A DNA stretch of 62,441 nucleotides, from positions 1-62,441 of the forward strand of contig JAFYYW010000038.1 of NCBI GenBank assembly GCA_017548985.1, given 5' to 3'. The notes beneath the pieces were generated by a model, which was given only the letters and a program-made list of their open reading frames with translations, made no database searches and was not told the DNA's origin. Source of the DNA: Bacteroidales bacterium. Its GTDB lineage: Bacteria; Bacteroidota; Bacteroidia; Bacteroidales; UBA932. Of this stretch, positions 32,331 through 40,825 are shown piece after piece. A program made the translations under genes and the position numbers. Numbering within the stretch: the first letter of the stretch is position 1; each line of letters opens with the position of its first letter.

Positions 32331-33186
32331 GGCGAGGTTTTATAAAGCTTCTAAGGATGGGGTCCAGTGCCTGTTGTGTCCCCATCATTGCCTTATCAAA
32401 AATGGCGGACGGGGAATCTGCCGGAGTCGTGAATGCCGGGAAGGCAAGTTGTACGCCATGTCCTATGGCAAGCCTTGCGCGTTAGCCATTGACCCGGTCG
32501 AGAAGAAGCCCTTGAACCGGTTCATGCCGGGAACATATTGTCTGTCACTGAGTTGCACAGGATGCAACCTTTCCTGCAGATGGTGTCAGAACAGTGACAT
32601 CTCCCAGTCTTCCCCGGAGGACGCGGACCACACCATCCTCTCACCCGATGAGGTGGTGGCCACTTGTATCAAACATAGCCTGCCGTCCATAGCGTTCACC
32701 TACACCGAGCCATTCACCTGGTGGGAATACATGTACGACATAGCCGTCCTGGCACATGAGAAAGACCTCAAGAATATCCTGGTCTCTGCCGGATATGTGG
32801 AGAAGGAGCCGCTCGAAGAGATCCTCCCTTTCATCGACGCGGCGAATATAGACATCAAGGCGATGGATGAGTCGTTCTACCGCAAGTATTGCGGAGCTAC
32901 CCTCTCTCCTGTGCTGGACAACATCCTGGCGATGAAAGAGGCTGGTGTCCACGTGGAGATAACCAACCTTCTCGTAACCGGTTTGAATGACTCAGCTGAA
33001 CAGGTTGGCGAACTTTGCCGCTGGATGGTTTCCAACGGCCTTGAGGAAGTGCCGCTACATTTCAGCAGGTTCTTCCCGAGATACAAGATGACTGAAAATA
33101 CTCCAACCCCGAAGGCGTCCCTTGTCATGGCCAGGGACATCGCGCTCTCTTCCGGAATAAAAACCGTATATCTAGGCAATATCTGA
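32323..33186 (+). CDS. amrS: AmmeMemoRadiSam system radical SAM enzyme
   Basis: 287 residues from ATG 32323, which overlaps the previous stop; the longer frame runs inside that gene. An N-terminal cysteine-rich unit (CLLCPHHCLIKNGGRGICRS) precedes the radical SAM core with CTGCNLSCRWCQ, the CxxxCxxC that holds the 4Fe-4S cluster. Then come AFTYTEPFTWWEYMYDI and VEITNLLVTGLNDS. It resembles pyruvate-formate-lyase-activating enzymes but forms the AmrS family. It acts with the MEMO1/AMMECR1 fusion in an unknown reaction. The 3' end overlaps the convergent CDF gene by 15 bp. Confidence 0.93.
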   Translation: MTEARFYKASKDGVQCLLCPHHCLIKNGGRGICRSRECREGKLYAMSYGKPCALAIDPVEKKPLNRFMPGTYCLSLSCTGCNLSCRWCQNSDISQSSPEDADHTILSPDEVVATCIKHSLPSIAFTYTEPFTWWEYMYDIAVLAHEKDLKNILVSAGYVEKEPLEEILPFIDAANIDIKAMDESFYRKYCGATLSPVLDNILAMKEAGVHVEITNLLVTGLNDSAEQVGELCRWMVSNGLEEVPLHFSRFFPRYKMTENTPTPKASLVMARDIALSSGIKTVYLGNI

Positions 33187-34068
33187 TTTCTTCGGTTCCA
33201 TGTGCAATGTGACCAGGGCGTCCGAACCAAAACGCTCTTTCAATTTGCGCTCAATGGCTGAGGCGTGCTCATGTGCGGAACTGAGCGGGAGATCCCCGTC
33301 CATCCGGATATGTGACTCAATCGCTATGCGGTTACCGATACGGCGGGTGCGCAGATTGTGCGGTTCAGACACATCCGGAAAAGAGGTGATAATATCCATG
33401 ATCTCGCTCTCCTCATCAGCCGACAAGGACTGGTCGGTCAATTCTCCCAGGCTGCTTTTCAAAAGGTCGAGAGCCACTTTCAAGAGCATGCAGCCGACAA
33501 TTATAGACGCGAATGGGTCCAAAACCGCCCAGCGCTGCCCCAACAGAATGGCCCCGCCGATACCAATGGCGGCACCGACTGAGGAAAGGGCGTCGCTCCG
33601 ATGGTGCCAGGCGTTGGCCACCACTGCCTGGGAGTCAAGTTTCCGACCATTCACAACAGAGTACCGGTAAAGGGCTTCCTTTACCAGAATCGAGACAATT
33701 GCGGCCAGAAGCGCCAGTTTACCAGGCACTTCCAGTGTCTCACCACCCAACCAGTGGGCAAACTTCACGGCGCCGGACACTATGATCCATATAGCGGCTC
33801 CGACCAGTGCCAGGCCGATAAACAATGTCGCTATGGTCTCGAACTTACCGTGGCCGTAATCATGCGACTCATCCTGAGGCTTGGCGCTGACCTTGACGAA
33901 TAACAGGACAATCAGGTCAGTGAAGAAATCCGACAATGAATGAACGGCGTCGGCGATCATCGCCGCACTGTGTCCTAACACGCCAGCGACGAACTTGAAT
34001 GTGAGAAGCGCCAGATTACCCACGCTCCCCACAAGAGTGACTTTGTAGATTTCTTTTTCCCGGCTCAT
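33172..34068 (-). CDS. Cation diffusion facilitator (CDF) metal exporter
   Basis: 298 residues. Six membrane segments between about 10 and 200, with the metal-site motifs HSLSDFFTD (helix 2) and HHRSDALSS (helix 5), each giving His/Asp ligands for Zn, Mn or Fe. DYGHGKFE lies between. The C-terminal cytoplasmic domain (about 205-298) has NLRTRRIGNRIAIESHIRMD and ends with ...ALVTLHMEP. It exports divalent metal in exchange for protons. Ends tail to tail with amrS, 15 bp overlap; the M28 peptidase gene stops 9 bp upstream of its start region. Confidence 0.92.
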   Translation of the reverse strand: MSREKEIYKVTLVGSVGNLALLTFKFVAGVLGHSAAMIADAVHSLSDFFTDLIVLLFVKVSAKPQDESHDYGHGKFETIATLFIGLALVGAAIWIIVSGAVKFAHWLGGETLEVPGKLALLAAIVSILVKEALYRYSVVNGRKLDSQAVVANAWHHRSDALSSVGAAIGIGGAILLGQRWAVLDPFASIIVGCMLLKVALDLLKSSLGELTDQSLSADEESEIMDIITSFPDVSEPHNLRTRRIGNRIAIESHIRMDGDLPLSSAHEHASAIERKLKERFGSDALVTLHMEPKKSDIA

Positions 34069-34076
34069 CCCGAATA

Positions 34077-35330
34077 TCAGTATTCCCTTATAAAGGTGGT
34101 GACAAGTTTGAATACCGGCTCATAGCTGTCAAACACGGCGTTCTTCCAATTGTCAAGCGGGGTATGATAATACTGGAAGGCATCCCCTTCCTCATTCTCC
34201 AGGAATATGCACGGGACATGTCGGACAGCGAAAGGATAATGGTCGCTGTTCGCGGCGAGATTCCCGCGCTTAAGCGCCTTGAAAAGACGCTCCCTCTCAT
34301 TGATTTGCTCTAACAAAACAAACGCTCCCATCCCCTCATCGCTGAGCTCACAATACTGCTCCGGATTGTTATCCCCTATCATGTCAATATTAAAGAGATA
34401 CTTTATCTGGTCTAGCGGAACAACCGGATGATCAACATAATACTGCGACCCGCGAAGATTGGCGTCTTCACCGGAGAAAGCGATGAAGTACATATCATAG
34501 GGAGGTTTGTTCTCCGCATAATATTTGGCGAGAGTCACGATTGCCGCCGTGCCTGAAGCGTTGTCATTGGCACCGGCATAAAACACTTTGCGGCCCAGAT
34601 TACCGAGATGGTCATAATGGGCGGTAAACACATAGCAGCTGTCGTGACGGGCTCCCTCCACCTTGGCGATGACATTGAAGCACTCGTAATCATCAAGGAA
34701 AAGATTGTCTATATCGACACTTACGCTTTTGGCGTCCTTGGGAAATGAAGGACCGACCCATATCACAGGTTTGTCTATAACTTTCTCACCATAGGCCTTG
34801 TAGAACTTGAGCGGAGTCTCCCAGGTGTAAACCATACCGGTATTCGGGGCGCCATCCCTGCTTTCCAGGCGACGGAAATCCTCCCTGTGCTTATATGTGA
34901 ACCAGAAATCACATACCACCAACGCGCCTTTATTCTCAGGACGGGCAAGGTCGGCGAAGATTCTCTCCGAATTGTAATCAAGCGTGTCCACATAATAGAG
35001 CTGATAGCTGCCGTGGACGCCAGGAGTGAACTCGCGGACTGTGAAGTCCTCCCCGGCGATAAGCTTCCTTCCGTCAACGGACATCTTCATCTTTTTGGGG
35101 AAGGTGTTGATATCCAATGTGAAAGGCTGAAGCGAGACTTCGTCAGCCCCGGCCTTTATGAACTCTTTCTGGAGATATTTCCCGGCTTTGTTTGCTCCGT
35201 CACGAGCGTAACCGCGCCCTTGGTATTTAGCCGAGCTCAATTCCTTGACAACACTTTTGTAATGGTCCAGATCCTGTGCCGCAAGAGCGGATGAGATAAA
35301 CACCAGGAGAACCAAAGAAAACTTTCTCAT
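34077..35330 (-). CDS. M28-family zinc peptidase, exported
   Basis: 417 residues. Signal peptide about 1-18 (VLLVFISSALAAQ). Residues about 95-215 resemble a PA insert. The metallopeptidase core has FTAHYDHLGNLG (His and the catalytic Asp), GANDNASGTAAIVTLAKY (bridging Asp), FIAFSGEDANLRGS (Glu-Asp) and a late DHYPFAVRHVPC His region, covering the two-zinc ligands of M28 aminopeptidases. It would trim peptides outside the inner membrane. It lies 9 bp upstream of the CDF gene and 20 bp downstream of trpS on the same strand. Confidence 0.9.
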   Translation of the reverse strand: MRKFSLVLLVFISSALAAQDLDHYKSVVKELSSAKYQGRGYARDGANKAGKYLQKEFIKAGADEVSLQPFTLDINTFPKKMKMSVDGRKLIAGEDFTVREFTPGVHGSYQLYYVDTLDYNSERIFADLARPENKGALVVCDFWFTYKHREDFRRLESRDGAPNTGMVYTWETPLKFYKAYGEKVIDKPVIWVGPSFPKDAKSVSVDIDNLFLDDYECFNVIAKVEGARHDSCYVFTAHYDHLGNLGRKVFYAGANDNASGTAAIVTLAKYYAENKPPYDMYFIAFSGEDANLRGSQYYVDHPVVPLDQIKYLFNIDMIGDNNPEQYCELSDEGMGAFVLLEQINERERLFKALKRGNLAANSDHYPFAVRHVPCIFLENEEGDAFQYYHTPLDNWKNAVFDSYEPVFKLVTTFIREY

Positions 35331-35350
35331 GATCTAGCTTGATTATTCGC

Positions 35351-36376
35351 TTAAATCTGATAGAATCCGACCTTCTTATAGACCTTGCGGAGGGTCTTTC
35401 CGGCGATGTACGAGGCCTTCTCGGCGCCACGGATATACACATCGTTCAAATATGCCTTGTCCTTCATCAGAAGCTCGGCTTTCTCACGGATAGGGCGCAA
35501 CTGCTCTATCACGACATCCCCGACGGCAGGCTTGAAAACGCCATAGCCCTTCCCTTCGAACTCCTGCTCGATCTCGGACATGGTCTTTCCGGTCAGAGTG
35601 GCGTAGATATTCATCAGATTTGAAACTCCCGGTTTAGTGGCGGGATCAAAGCGGACACAACGCTCTGTATCGCTGTCTGTGACGGCCCTCTTGAACTTGC
35701 GACGTATGTCATCCGGGCTGTCCATCAGGAAAACGCAGCCGTCCGGAATGGACTTCGACATCTTGCTCTCGGGAGTGGTGAGTCCATAGATTCTGGCCCC
35801 CGTCTTCATTATAAGCGGCTCAGGGATAGTAAACACATCACCATAAATGGAGTTGAAACGGGTGGCGATGTCACGGCAAAGCTCCACATGCTGTTTCTGA
35901 TCCTCTCCCACCGGGACGAAATCAGGTTGGTAAAGAAGGATATCAGATGCCATCAGGACAGGATAGGTGAACAGGCCGGCATTGATGTTACTGCTGTATT
36001 TCGCGGACTTGTCCTTGAACTGGGTCATACGGGACAATTCCCCGAACATCGTGTAGCAGTTGAGAACCCATGCGAGCTGGGTGTGAGCGGGCACGTGAGA
36101 CTGCAGGAAAAGGGTGTTCAGCTCCGGATCCAACCCGCAGGCGATGTACTGCGCCAGCTGGTTGAGAGAACGCTTGCGGAGCTCCGCGGGATCCTGGCGG
36201 ACCGTGATCGTGTGCAGATCCGCCATGAAATAGTAGCACTCATAATCATTCACCCTGTCAGCCCAGTTCTTTATGGCTCCAAGATAGTTCCCCAAATGAA
36301 GGTCTCCGCTGGGCTGTATGCCTGAAAGCATCCGCTTTTTCGGCTGCTCCTGAATAACTTGATTATCCTGCCGCAT
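35351..36376 (-). CDS. trpS: Tryptophanyl-tRNA synthetase
   Basis: 341 residues, normal for bacterial TrpRS, from ATG 36376 with AAAGGAT just before it. Class I features: GIQPSGDLHLGNYLG (HIGH-equivalent), MLFDLH-like YFMADLHTITV, VGEDQKQHVELCRDIATRFN and the KMSKS loop in PESKMSKSIPDG. It charges tRNA-Trp. The frame continues 61 codons upstream into the promoter and the divergent GNAT gene, but no family-like residues are found there. A TATCTTCGC box lies at 36403-36411, 26 bp upstream. Confidence 0.96.
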   Translation of the reverse strand: MRQDNQVIQEQPKKRMLSGIQPSGDLHLGNYLGAIKNWADRVNDYECYYFMADLHTITVRQDPAELRKRSLNQLAQYIACGLDPELNTLFLQSHVPAHTQLAWVLNCYTMFGELSRMTQFKDKSAKYSSNINAGLFTYPVLMASDILLYQPDFVPVGEDQKQHVELCRDIATRFNSIYGDVFTIPEPLIMKTGARIYGLTTPESKMSKSIPDGCVFLMDSPDDIRRKFKRAVTDSDTERCVRFDPATKPGVSNLMNIYATLTGKTMSEIEQEFEGKGYGVFKPAVGDVVIEQLRPIREKAELLMKDKAYLNDVYIRGAEKASYIAGKTLRKVYKKVGFYQI

Positions 36377-36402
36377 ATCCTTTAATTTCCTTTGTACAAG
36401 AC

Positions 36403-36411
36403 GCGAAGATA
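36403..36411 (-). promoter_or_regulatory. -7 box TATCTTCGC for trpS
   Basis: TAnnTTCGC on the minus strand in the short divergent region, 26 bp before trpS. Confidence 0.65.
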
Positions 36412-36434
36412 CGAAAGAATATAATATATTTTCG

Positions 36435-36443
36435 TATTTTCGC
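36435..36443 (+). promoter_or_regulatory. -7 box TATTTTCGC for the GNAT/DAACS pair
   Basis: TAnnTTCGC box whose expected transcript start lies near 36449, which disfavours the upstream ATGs at 36449 and 36455 as starts. Confidence 0.55.
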
Positions 36444-36478
36444 ACAAGATGGAAATGAAAACTCTTGACAGACTTGAT

Positions 36479-36964
36479 ATGGGTAATATACGTAAAGCGG
36501 AGCCTCGGGACCTGGATGCCGTGAACCGGCTTCTCGGACAGGTTCTGGCCGTCCACCACGCCGGAAGACCCGACCTTTTCCGGCCTGTCGGCAAAAAATA
36601 CACGGACGAGGAGCTCCTCGGAATATTCTCTGATCCGAAGACCCCAGTATTCGTTTATGAGGAGGACGGAGAAGTCCTGGGATACGCTTTCTGCGCCATC
36701 AATAACCAGGGCAGCGGCAGCCTGATGCCATTGACGACATTATACTTGGACGATCTTTGTGTTGACGAGACCGCGAGGGGGAAACATATCGGCAAAAGAC
36801 TTTTCGAGCATGTGAGATCCTTCGCCAAGGAAACAGGTTGCTACAACATCACATTGCATGCCTGGGCCCTTAATCCGGACGCCGTCGCCTTCTACAAAGC
36901 GATGGGGATGGACTTCCAGTATTATTCCATGGAACTTGTCTGCGGCGACACAAGCCAGACATGA
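36479..36964 (+). CDS. GNAT acetyltransferase
   Basis: 161 residues from ATG 36479. Seen: IRKAEPRDLDAVNRLLGQVL, PVFVYEEDGEVLGYAFC, LYLDDLCVDETARGKHIGKRL with the acetyl-CoA loop ARGKHIG, and WALNPDAVAFYKAMGM. The form resembles ribosomal-protein-type acetyltransferases in general; the substrate is not visible. Earlier in-frame ATGs at 36449 and 36455 would lie at or before the likely transcript start set by the -7 box at 36435. It overlaps the symporter gene by 4 bp (ATGA), so the two are co-translated. Confidence 0.85.
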   Translation: MGNIRKAEPRDLDAVNRLLGQVLAVHHAGRPDLFRPVGKKYTDEELLGIFSDPKTPVFVYEEDGEVLGYAFCAINNQGSGSLMPLTTLYLDDLCVDETARGKHIGKRLFEHVRSFAKETGCYNITLHAWALNPDAVAFYKAMGMDFQYYSMELVCGDTSQT

Positions 36965-38184
36965 AACGGATCCCGTTATACCTTCAGATAATCGTCGCGT
37001 TGGTTCTGGGAATCATCGTGGGAACTTTCCTGCCATCCGTCGTGCCGTATATCAGATGGATCGGGAACCTCTTCATGAACGCCCTTTGCATGCTCATCGT
37101 TCCGATTGTTTTCTTCTCGGTATCGACAAGTGTCGAAGGAATCTGCTCGGAGTCCGGCGGCACTTTCGGAAGGATCGGAGGCAAGGCCCTCGGGATGTAT
37201 ATTCTCACAATGCTCCTGGCCATAGCCACCGGACTGTGTCTGGTCTGGTTGATCCGTCCGGGAAGCTCTGTCGCCGGAATAGCCCTTCCTTCGGATATCC
37301 CTTCCCATATCGGAGATTTCTCCCCAACCGACATAGTGTCCGGCTTCATCCCGTCCAACATAATCTACGCCTTCGCCCAGAACAACACGGTGCCAGTGAT
37401 CTTCGTCTCAATCCTGATAGGGTATTTCGTGACCAAGATCTCACCCGAAGGAAAGGCCGCCATCATTCCGATCCTTAAGGGAGGTTATGAGATCACACTC
37501 AAGATAATGCGGGTTGTGATCCTGTTCGCCCCGCTTGGAGTGTTCGCGGTTGTGGCCAAGCAATTCGCCGACGTCGCGGATGTGGGTGGGCTGCTTAAGA
37601 ATATGCTGATGTATGTCATCACCGTCACCGCGGGACTACTCATACAAACCTTTATAACACTCCCAATACTCCTCCGTTTCATGGGGAAAGTCAACCCGGT
37701 CAAGCATTTCAGGAATATGGGGATCCCTCTTCTGACAGCGTTCTCCACAGCATCGTCGGGAGCCACTTTGCCTCTCACATTACAAGCCGTGAAGGAGAAA
37801 GACAGAGTATCCTCGAAGGTCGCCGATTTCGTGGTCTCGTTGGGAGCCACGATCAACATGAACGGAGCGGCCCTACTGGAATGTGTCGCCGTCATATTCA
37901 TCGCCCAGGTATATGGGGTTGAACTAACTGTTCTCCAGACAGTTATTATAGCTTTCATGAGCCTTCTCTGCGCCATCGGATCAGCCGGAGTACCCATGTC
38001 GGCGATGGTGATGATGGCAATTATACTTAACACCGTGGGTCTCCCGGCCGAAGGGATAGGTCTCGTTATAGGGGTTGACAGGATCCTGGATATGCTCAGG
38101 ACAGCTGTCAACGTCTATGGGGACACCTGCGTCGCAGTGATCGTCGGCAAATCCGAAGGGGAACACCTTACGATCGACATTTGA
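36961..38184 (+). CDS. DAACS-family amino-acid or dicarboxylate symporter
   Basis: 407 residues with the eight-helix, two-hairpin plan of the dicarboxylate/amino acid:cation symporters. Seen: LFMNALCMLIVPIVFFS, the serine-rich hairpin TAFSTASSGATLPLTLQA, the substrate/cation helix GATINMNGAALLE and VGVDRILDMLRTAVNVYGD. The NMNG and TAVNVYGD variants suit a Na+-coupled serine/threonine (SstT-like), glutamate or aspartate carrier; the exact substrate cannot be read. Coupled to the GNAT gene and followed 33 bp later by an exported cyanophycinase. Confidence 0.9.
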   Translation: MKRIPLYLQIIVALVLGIIVGTFLPSVVPYIRWIGNLFMNALCMLIVPIVFFSVSTSVEGICSESGGTFGRIGGKALGMYILTMLLAIATGLCLVWLIRPGSSVAGIALPSDIPSHIGDFSPTDIVSGFIPSNIIYAFAQNNTVPVIFVSILIGYFVTKISPEGKAAIIPILKGGYEITLKIMRVVILFAPLGVFAVVAKQFADVADVGGLLKNMLMYVITVTAGLLIQTFITLPILLRFMGKVNPVKHFRNMGIPLLTAFSTASSGATLPLTLQAVKEKDRVSSKVADFVVSLGATINMNGAALLECVAVIFIAQVYGVELTVLQTVIIAFMSLLCAIGSAGVPMSAMVMMAIILNTVGLPAEGIGLVIGVDRILDMLRTAVNVYGDTCVAVIVGKSEGEHLTIDI

Positions 38185-38217
38185 TAATATCAAACGAACT
38201 TGACAAATATCCAGAAA

Positions 38218-39066
38218 ATGAGAACAAGCGGAAAAAAACTTGTCGTGGTTATCATCACGACCCTACTGGGAACTGTAGCGCTAGCCCAGAAGCCGACCGC
38301 CTTAACCGGAAACACGACTGTCCACGGGCCTGAAAGCGGATCCCTCATTGTCATTGGAGGCGGTGGAGTCACTCCGGAAATATGGGACCGTTTCATCGAC
38401 CTCGCTGGAGGGGAATCAGCCCGGATAGTCGTCATAACCAACGCTTCCGGAGAGCAAGATGACTTCCATAGCGGAGCCCTGAATGAACTGAAAAGACGGC
38501 TAGGTGACGACAGGGTCACACAAATGCACCTGAAGAATATCAGGGAGGCGAACGATCAGACTCTGATCGCTCCACTGAATGAGGCCACCGGTATATTTTT
38601 CACCGGTGGACGGCAGTGGAGGATATCTGAAGTGTATCTGAACACCCTAGCTCACCAAGCCATGTGGGACCTCCTTTCAAGAGGCGGTGTCATCGCCGGA
38701 TCTTCCGCTGGAGCCAGTATCCAAGGATCCCTACTCTGGCGAGGTGACACCTCTGGTCCGGACATCCTGATTGGAGACCACACCCAGGGACTTGGCTTCA
38801 TGAAGATGACGGCGATTGACCAGCATATCCTCGTAAGGAACCGGCAGCATGACCTCGCCGCATTCATAAAAGCGGCGCCAGGATTCCTCGGTATAGGGAT
38901 TGACGAATCCACTGCCATAGAGGTCCACGGCGACGAGATCACAGTCCTTGGCAAATCCTACGTAGCCATCCATCACAAGGATTATGAGAATTTCAGGTTC
39001 CTGCGGACTGGTCAGAAAATAGATGTCAGCGCCTTGTCCAACCTGGGGAGCAGCGGGCCGAAATGA
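38218..39066 (+). CDS. Exported cyanophycinase (peptidase S51)
   Basis: 282 residues from ATG 38218; an upstream in-frame TTG is less likely. Signal peptide about 1-24 (VVIITTLLGTVALAQ). S51 features: GSLIVIGGGGVTPE, GIFFTGGRQWRISE, the serine nucleophile in VIAGSSAGASIQG, FMKMTAIDQHILVRNRQHDL and GIGIDESTAIEVHG. Exported homologues cleave cyanophycin, the Asp-Arg polymer of other bacteria, to beta-Asp-Arg dipeptides. Two DAACS carriers lie on either side. The 3' end overlaps the convergent esterase gene by 55 bp. Confidence 0.9.
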   Translation: MRTSGKKLVVVIITTLLGTVALAQKPTALTGNTTVHGPESGSLIVIGGGGVTPEIWDRFIDLAGGESARIVVITNASGEQDDFHSGALNELKRRLGDDRVTQMHLKNIREANDQTLIAPLNEATGIFFTGGRQWRISEVYLNTLAHQAMWDLLSRGGVIAGSSAGASIQGSLLWRGDTSGPDILIGDHTQGLGFMKMTAIDQHILVRNRQHDLAAFIKAAPGFLGIGIDESTAIEVHGDEITVLGKSYVAIHHKDYENFRFLRTGQKIDVSALSNLGSSGPK

Positions 39067-39620
39067 GTACCTTCAGTCCACTCGAAGGTGGTCCGTACTC
39101 CTTTGGACTCAAGAATCCTCACGACCGCCGCGGTGTCATCAGCGATGCTTTTCAGATGCCTGTTCTTCCCGTCGGCTTCCTTATCGCCAAGGGACAGATA
39201 GGCTGATTTGATTGGAAACGATTGTCCCTCAAGCCATTCCACGAAACCAGGATACCAGAATGATCCGGAGATCGAGGCGACTCTGGTGAACAGGTCGCTC
39301 TTTGCCGAAGCCCAAATGGCGAACAACCCAGCCAATGAGACCCCGATGAGCCAACGTTCATCAGGGACAATTCCCTTTCCAGCCTCGATGGATGGGATTA
39401 TATTTGATTCCAGCTCAGTCAGATAAACCTCCGCCTTTCCTCCGAATGGTTTCCCTTTCTTGAATATCGGATCCGCGGGCCAAGGCGTCAGATCGTCATT
39501 CCAGTCCACTTTAGGCAGCATCACAGGAATCACACCGAACCTTTCCTCAACTCCGTCCAGCCAGCGAGATACCTCATCCGTCTGGCCTTCCAGCATCGGC
39601 GTATAACAGACAATGCTCAT
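39012..39620 (-). CDS. Esterase-like alpha/beta hydrolase
   Basis: 202 residues, short. The nucleophile elbow is LIGVSLAGLF with Ser at about 95, the acid is probably in SLGDKEADG, and the histidine is in TEGTHFGPLLPRL. The first 40 residues (VCYTPMLEGQTDEVSRWL) replace the usual secreted-esterase start and no signal peptide is seen. It is coupled to the upstream symporter gene by a 4-bp stop/start overlap, and its end lies under the cyanophycinase gene. Substrate unknown; siderophore- or acyl-esterases have similar cores. Confidence 0.8.
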   Translation of the reverse strand: MSIVCYTPMLEGQTDEVSRWLDGVEERFGVIPVMLPKVDWNDDLTPWPADPIFKKGKPFGGKAEVYLTELESNIIPSIEAGKGIVPDERWLIGVSLAGLFAIWASAKSDLFTRVASISGSFWYPGFVEWLEGQSFPIKSAYLSLGDKEADGKNRHLKSIADDTAAVVRILESKGVRTTFEWTEGTHFGPLLPRLDKALTSIF

Positions 39621-40825
39621 TTGCCACCCAAGTCTTTATCAACCATCGAGCACACGCAGGAGTCAGACCACACATTCTCAGCAGTCTCCACCATGTCTAT
39701 GATGGTGTAGATCGGGAGAATAAGCCCCATGACCGCTACCGGAGCGCCTATGCCGGTCATAAGCGAGACAGTGAGGAAAAAGCAGCCCATCGGCACCCCG
39801 GCGTTGCCCACCGCCGCGATCACAGAAATCAGCACCCACAGAAGCATGGCCCAGATCGAAAGGTCAATCCCGCCGTTCCGCATCACGAACAAAGAGCTCA
39901 CAAGGATAAACGCGGCGCAACCGTTCATGTTTATGGTCGTACAGATAGGAAGGACAAACTTGGAGACCTTCGGGTTGACTCCGAGCCTGTTTTCCGCTGA
40001 CTGGAGCGTGACGGGCAGAGTGGCAGCCGAGCTCTTGGTAAACAGGGCCATCATCACTGCCGGGCTCATGGCTTTGAGGACCTTAAGAGGGTTTATCCCT
40101 CTGGCGATCAGGAACAACGGCAAGACAACGAAGAACTGCAGGGCGTTACCTATCAAGATGACAGCGGTGTATTTGCCCAGAGAACCCAGGATAATGCCCC
40201 CGCTCAGCTGGGACGCCAACTGCTCCGCGAAGGCAGCGATACCCAGCGGCAAGGTCCAGATAAGAGCCTTGATAAGGGTGTAGAAAACCTCCTGGAGGCC
40301 CTCTATCCCTTTGACCAGCACATCCTTCCGATCACTGTCTCCCATATAGGCCAAAGCTAGGCCCACAGCCACCGAGATGAGCAAAATAGATAGGACATTC
40401 CCGGACAGGAAAGGCTGCACGATATTATTCGGTATGACGGAAATGATATGGTCATAAAATGAAGCCTCTCCCGACGAGCTCTCCCCAACCGACGAGATCA
40501 ACTCCGCCGGAAGGTTATCCGGAGATATCCATAGGTATAGACCGAGCCCGACCAATGAGGCGGCGAGGGTTGTGAGGAGGGTGTAGGTTATGGTGTGCGT
40601 GAATATCTCGCGGGTACTCCTCTGCCTGCCGAACGAGATCAGCGTGGTGGTGATGGCCAGGGCCACGGTCGGAACAGCCAGAAACTGGAACAGACGGGTG
40701 TAGACCGTAGCTATGAAACCGCAGACCGCATCAACTCCTCTCCCAGGAACGAGACCAAGCAGGGCGCCTATGAGCAAGGCTCCCAACCACCAGAACATTT
40801 GTTTGTTATTGATCTTGTTTTCCAT
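39617..40825 (-). CDS. Second DAACS-family symporter
   Basis: 402 residues from ATG 40825, which follows AGGA; the ATG at 40834 is possible. Typical DAACS: LFQFLAVPTVALAITT, the hairpin ALFTKSSAATLPVTLQSA, CTTINMNGCAAFILV and TIIDMVETAENVWSDSCVC. The last motif, with Asp-Met-Val-Glu-Thr-Ala, marks another branch from the first carrier at 36961. Encoded after a lipoprotein gene (20-bp overlap) and before the esterase (4-bp overlap), so three genes form one operon. Confidence 0.88.
   Translation of the reverse strand: MENKINNKQMFWWLGALLIGALLGLVPGRGVDAVCGFIATVYTRLFQFLAVPTVALAITTTLISFGRQRSTREIFTHTITYTLLTTLAASLVGLGLYLWISPDNLPAELISSVGESSSGEASFYDHIISVIPNNIVQPFLSGNVLSILLISVAVGLALAYMGDSDRKDVLVKGIEGLQEVFYTLIKALIWTLPLGIAAFAEQLASQLSGGIILGSLGKYTAVILIGNALQFFVVLPLFLIARGINPLKVLKAMSPAVMMALFTKSSAATLPVTLQSAENRLGVNPKVSKFVLPICTTINMNGCAAFILVSSLFVMRNGGIDLSIWAMLLWVLISVIAAVGNAGVPMGCFFLTVSLMTGIGAPVAVMGLILPIYTIIDMVETAENVWSDSCVCSMVDKDLGGK

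Noticed and set aside
36858..37478. 206-codon plus-strand frame over the GNAT and DAACS genes
   Set aside because: Overlaps two real genes in another frame, with His/Arg-rich composition typical of a shadow.
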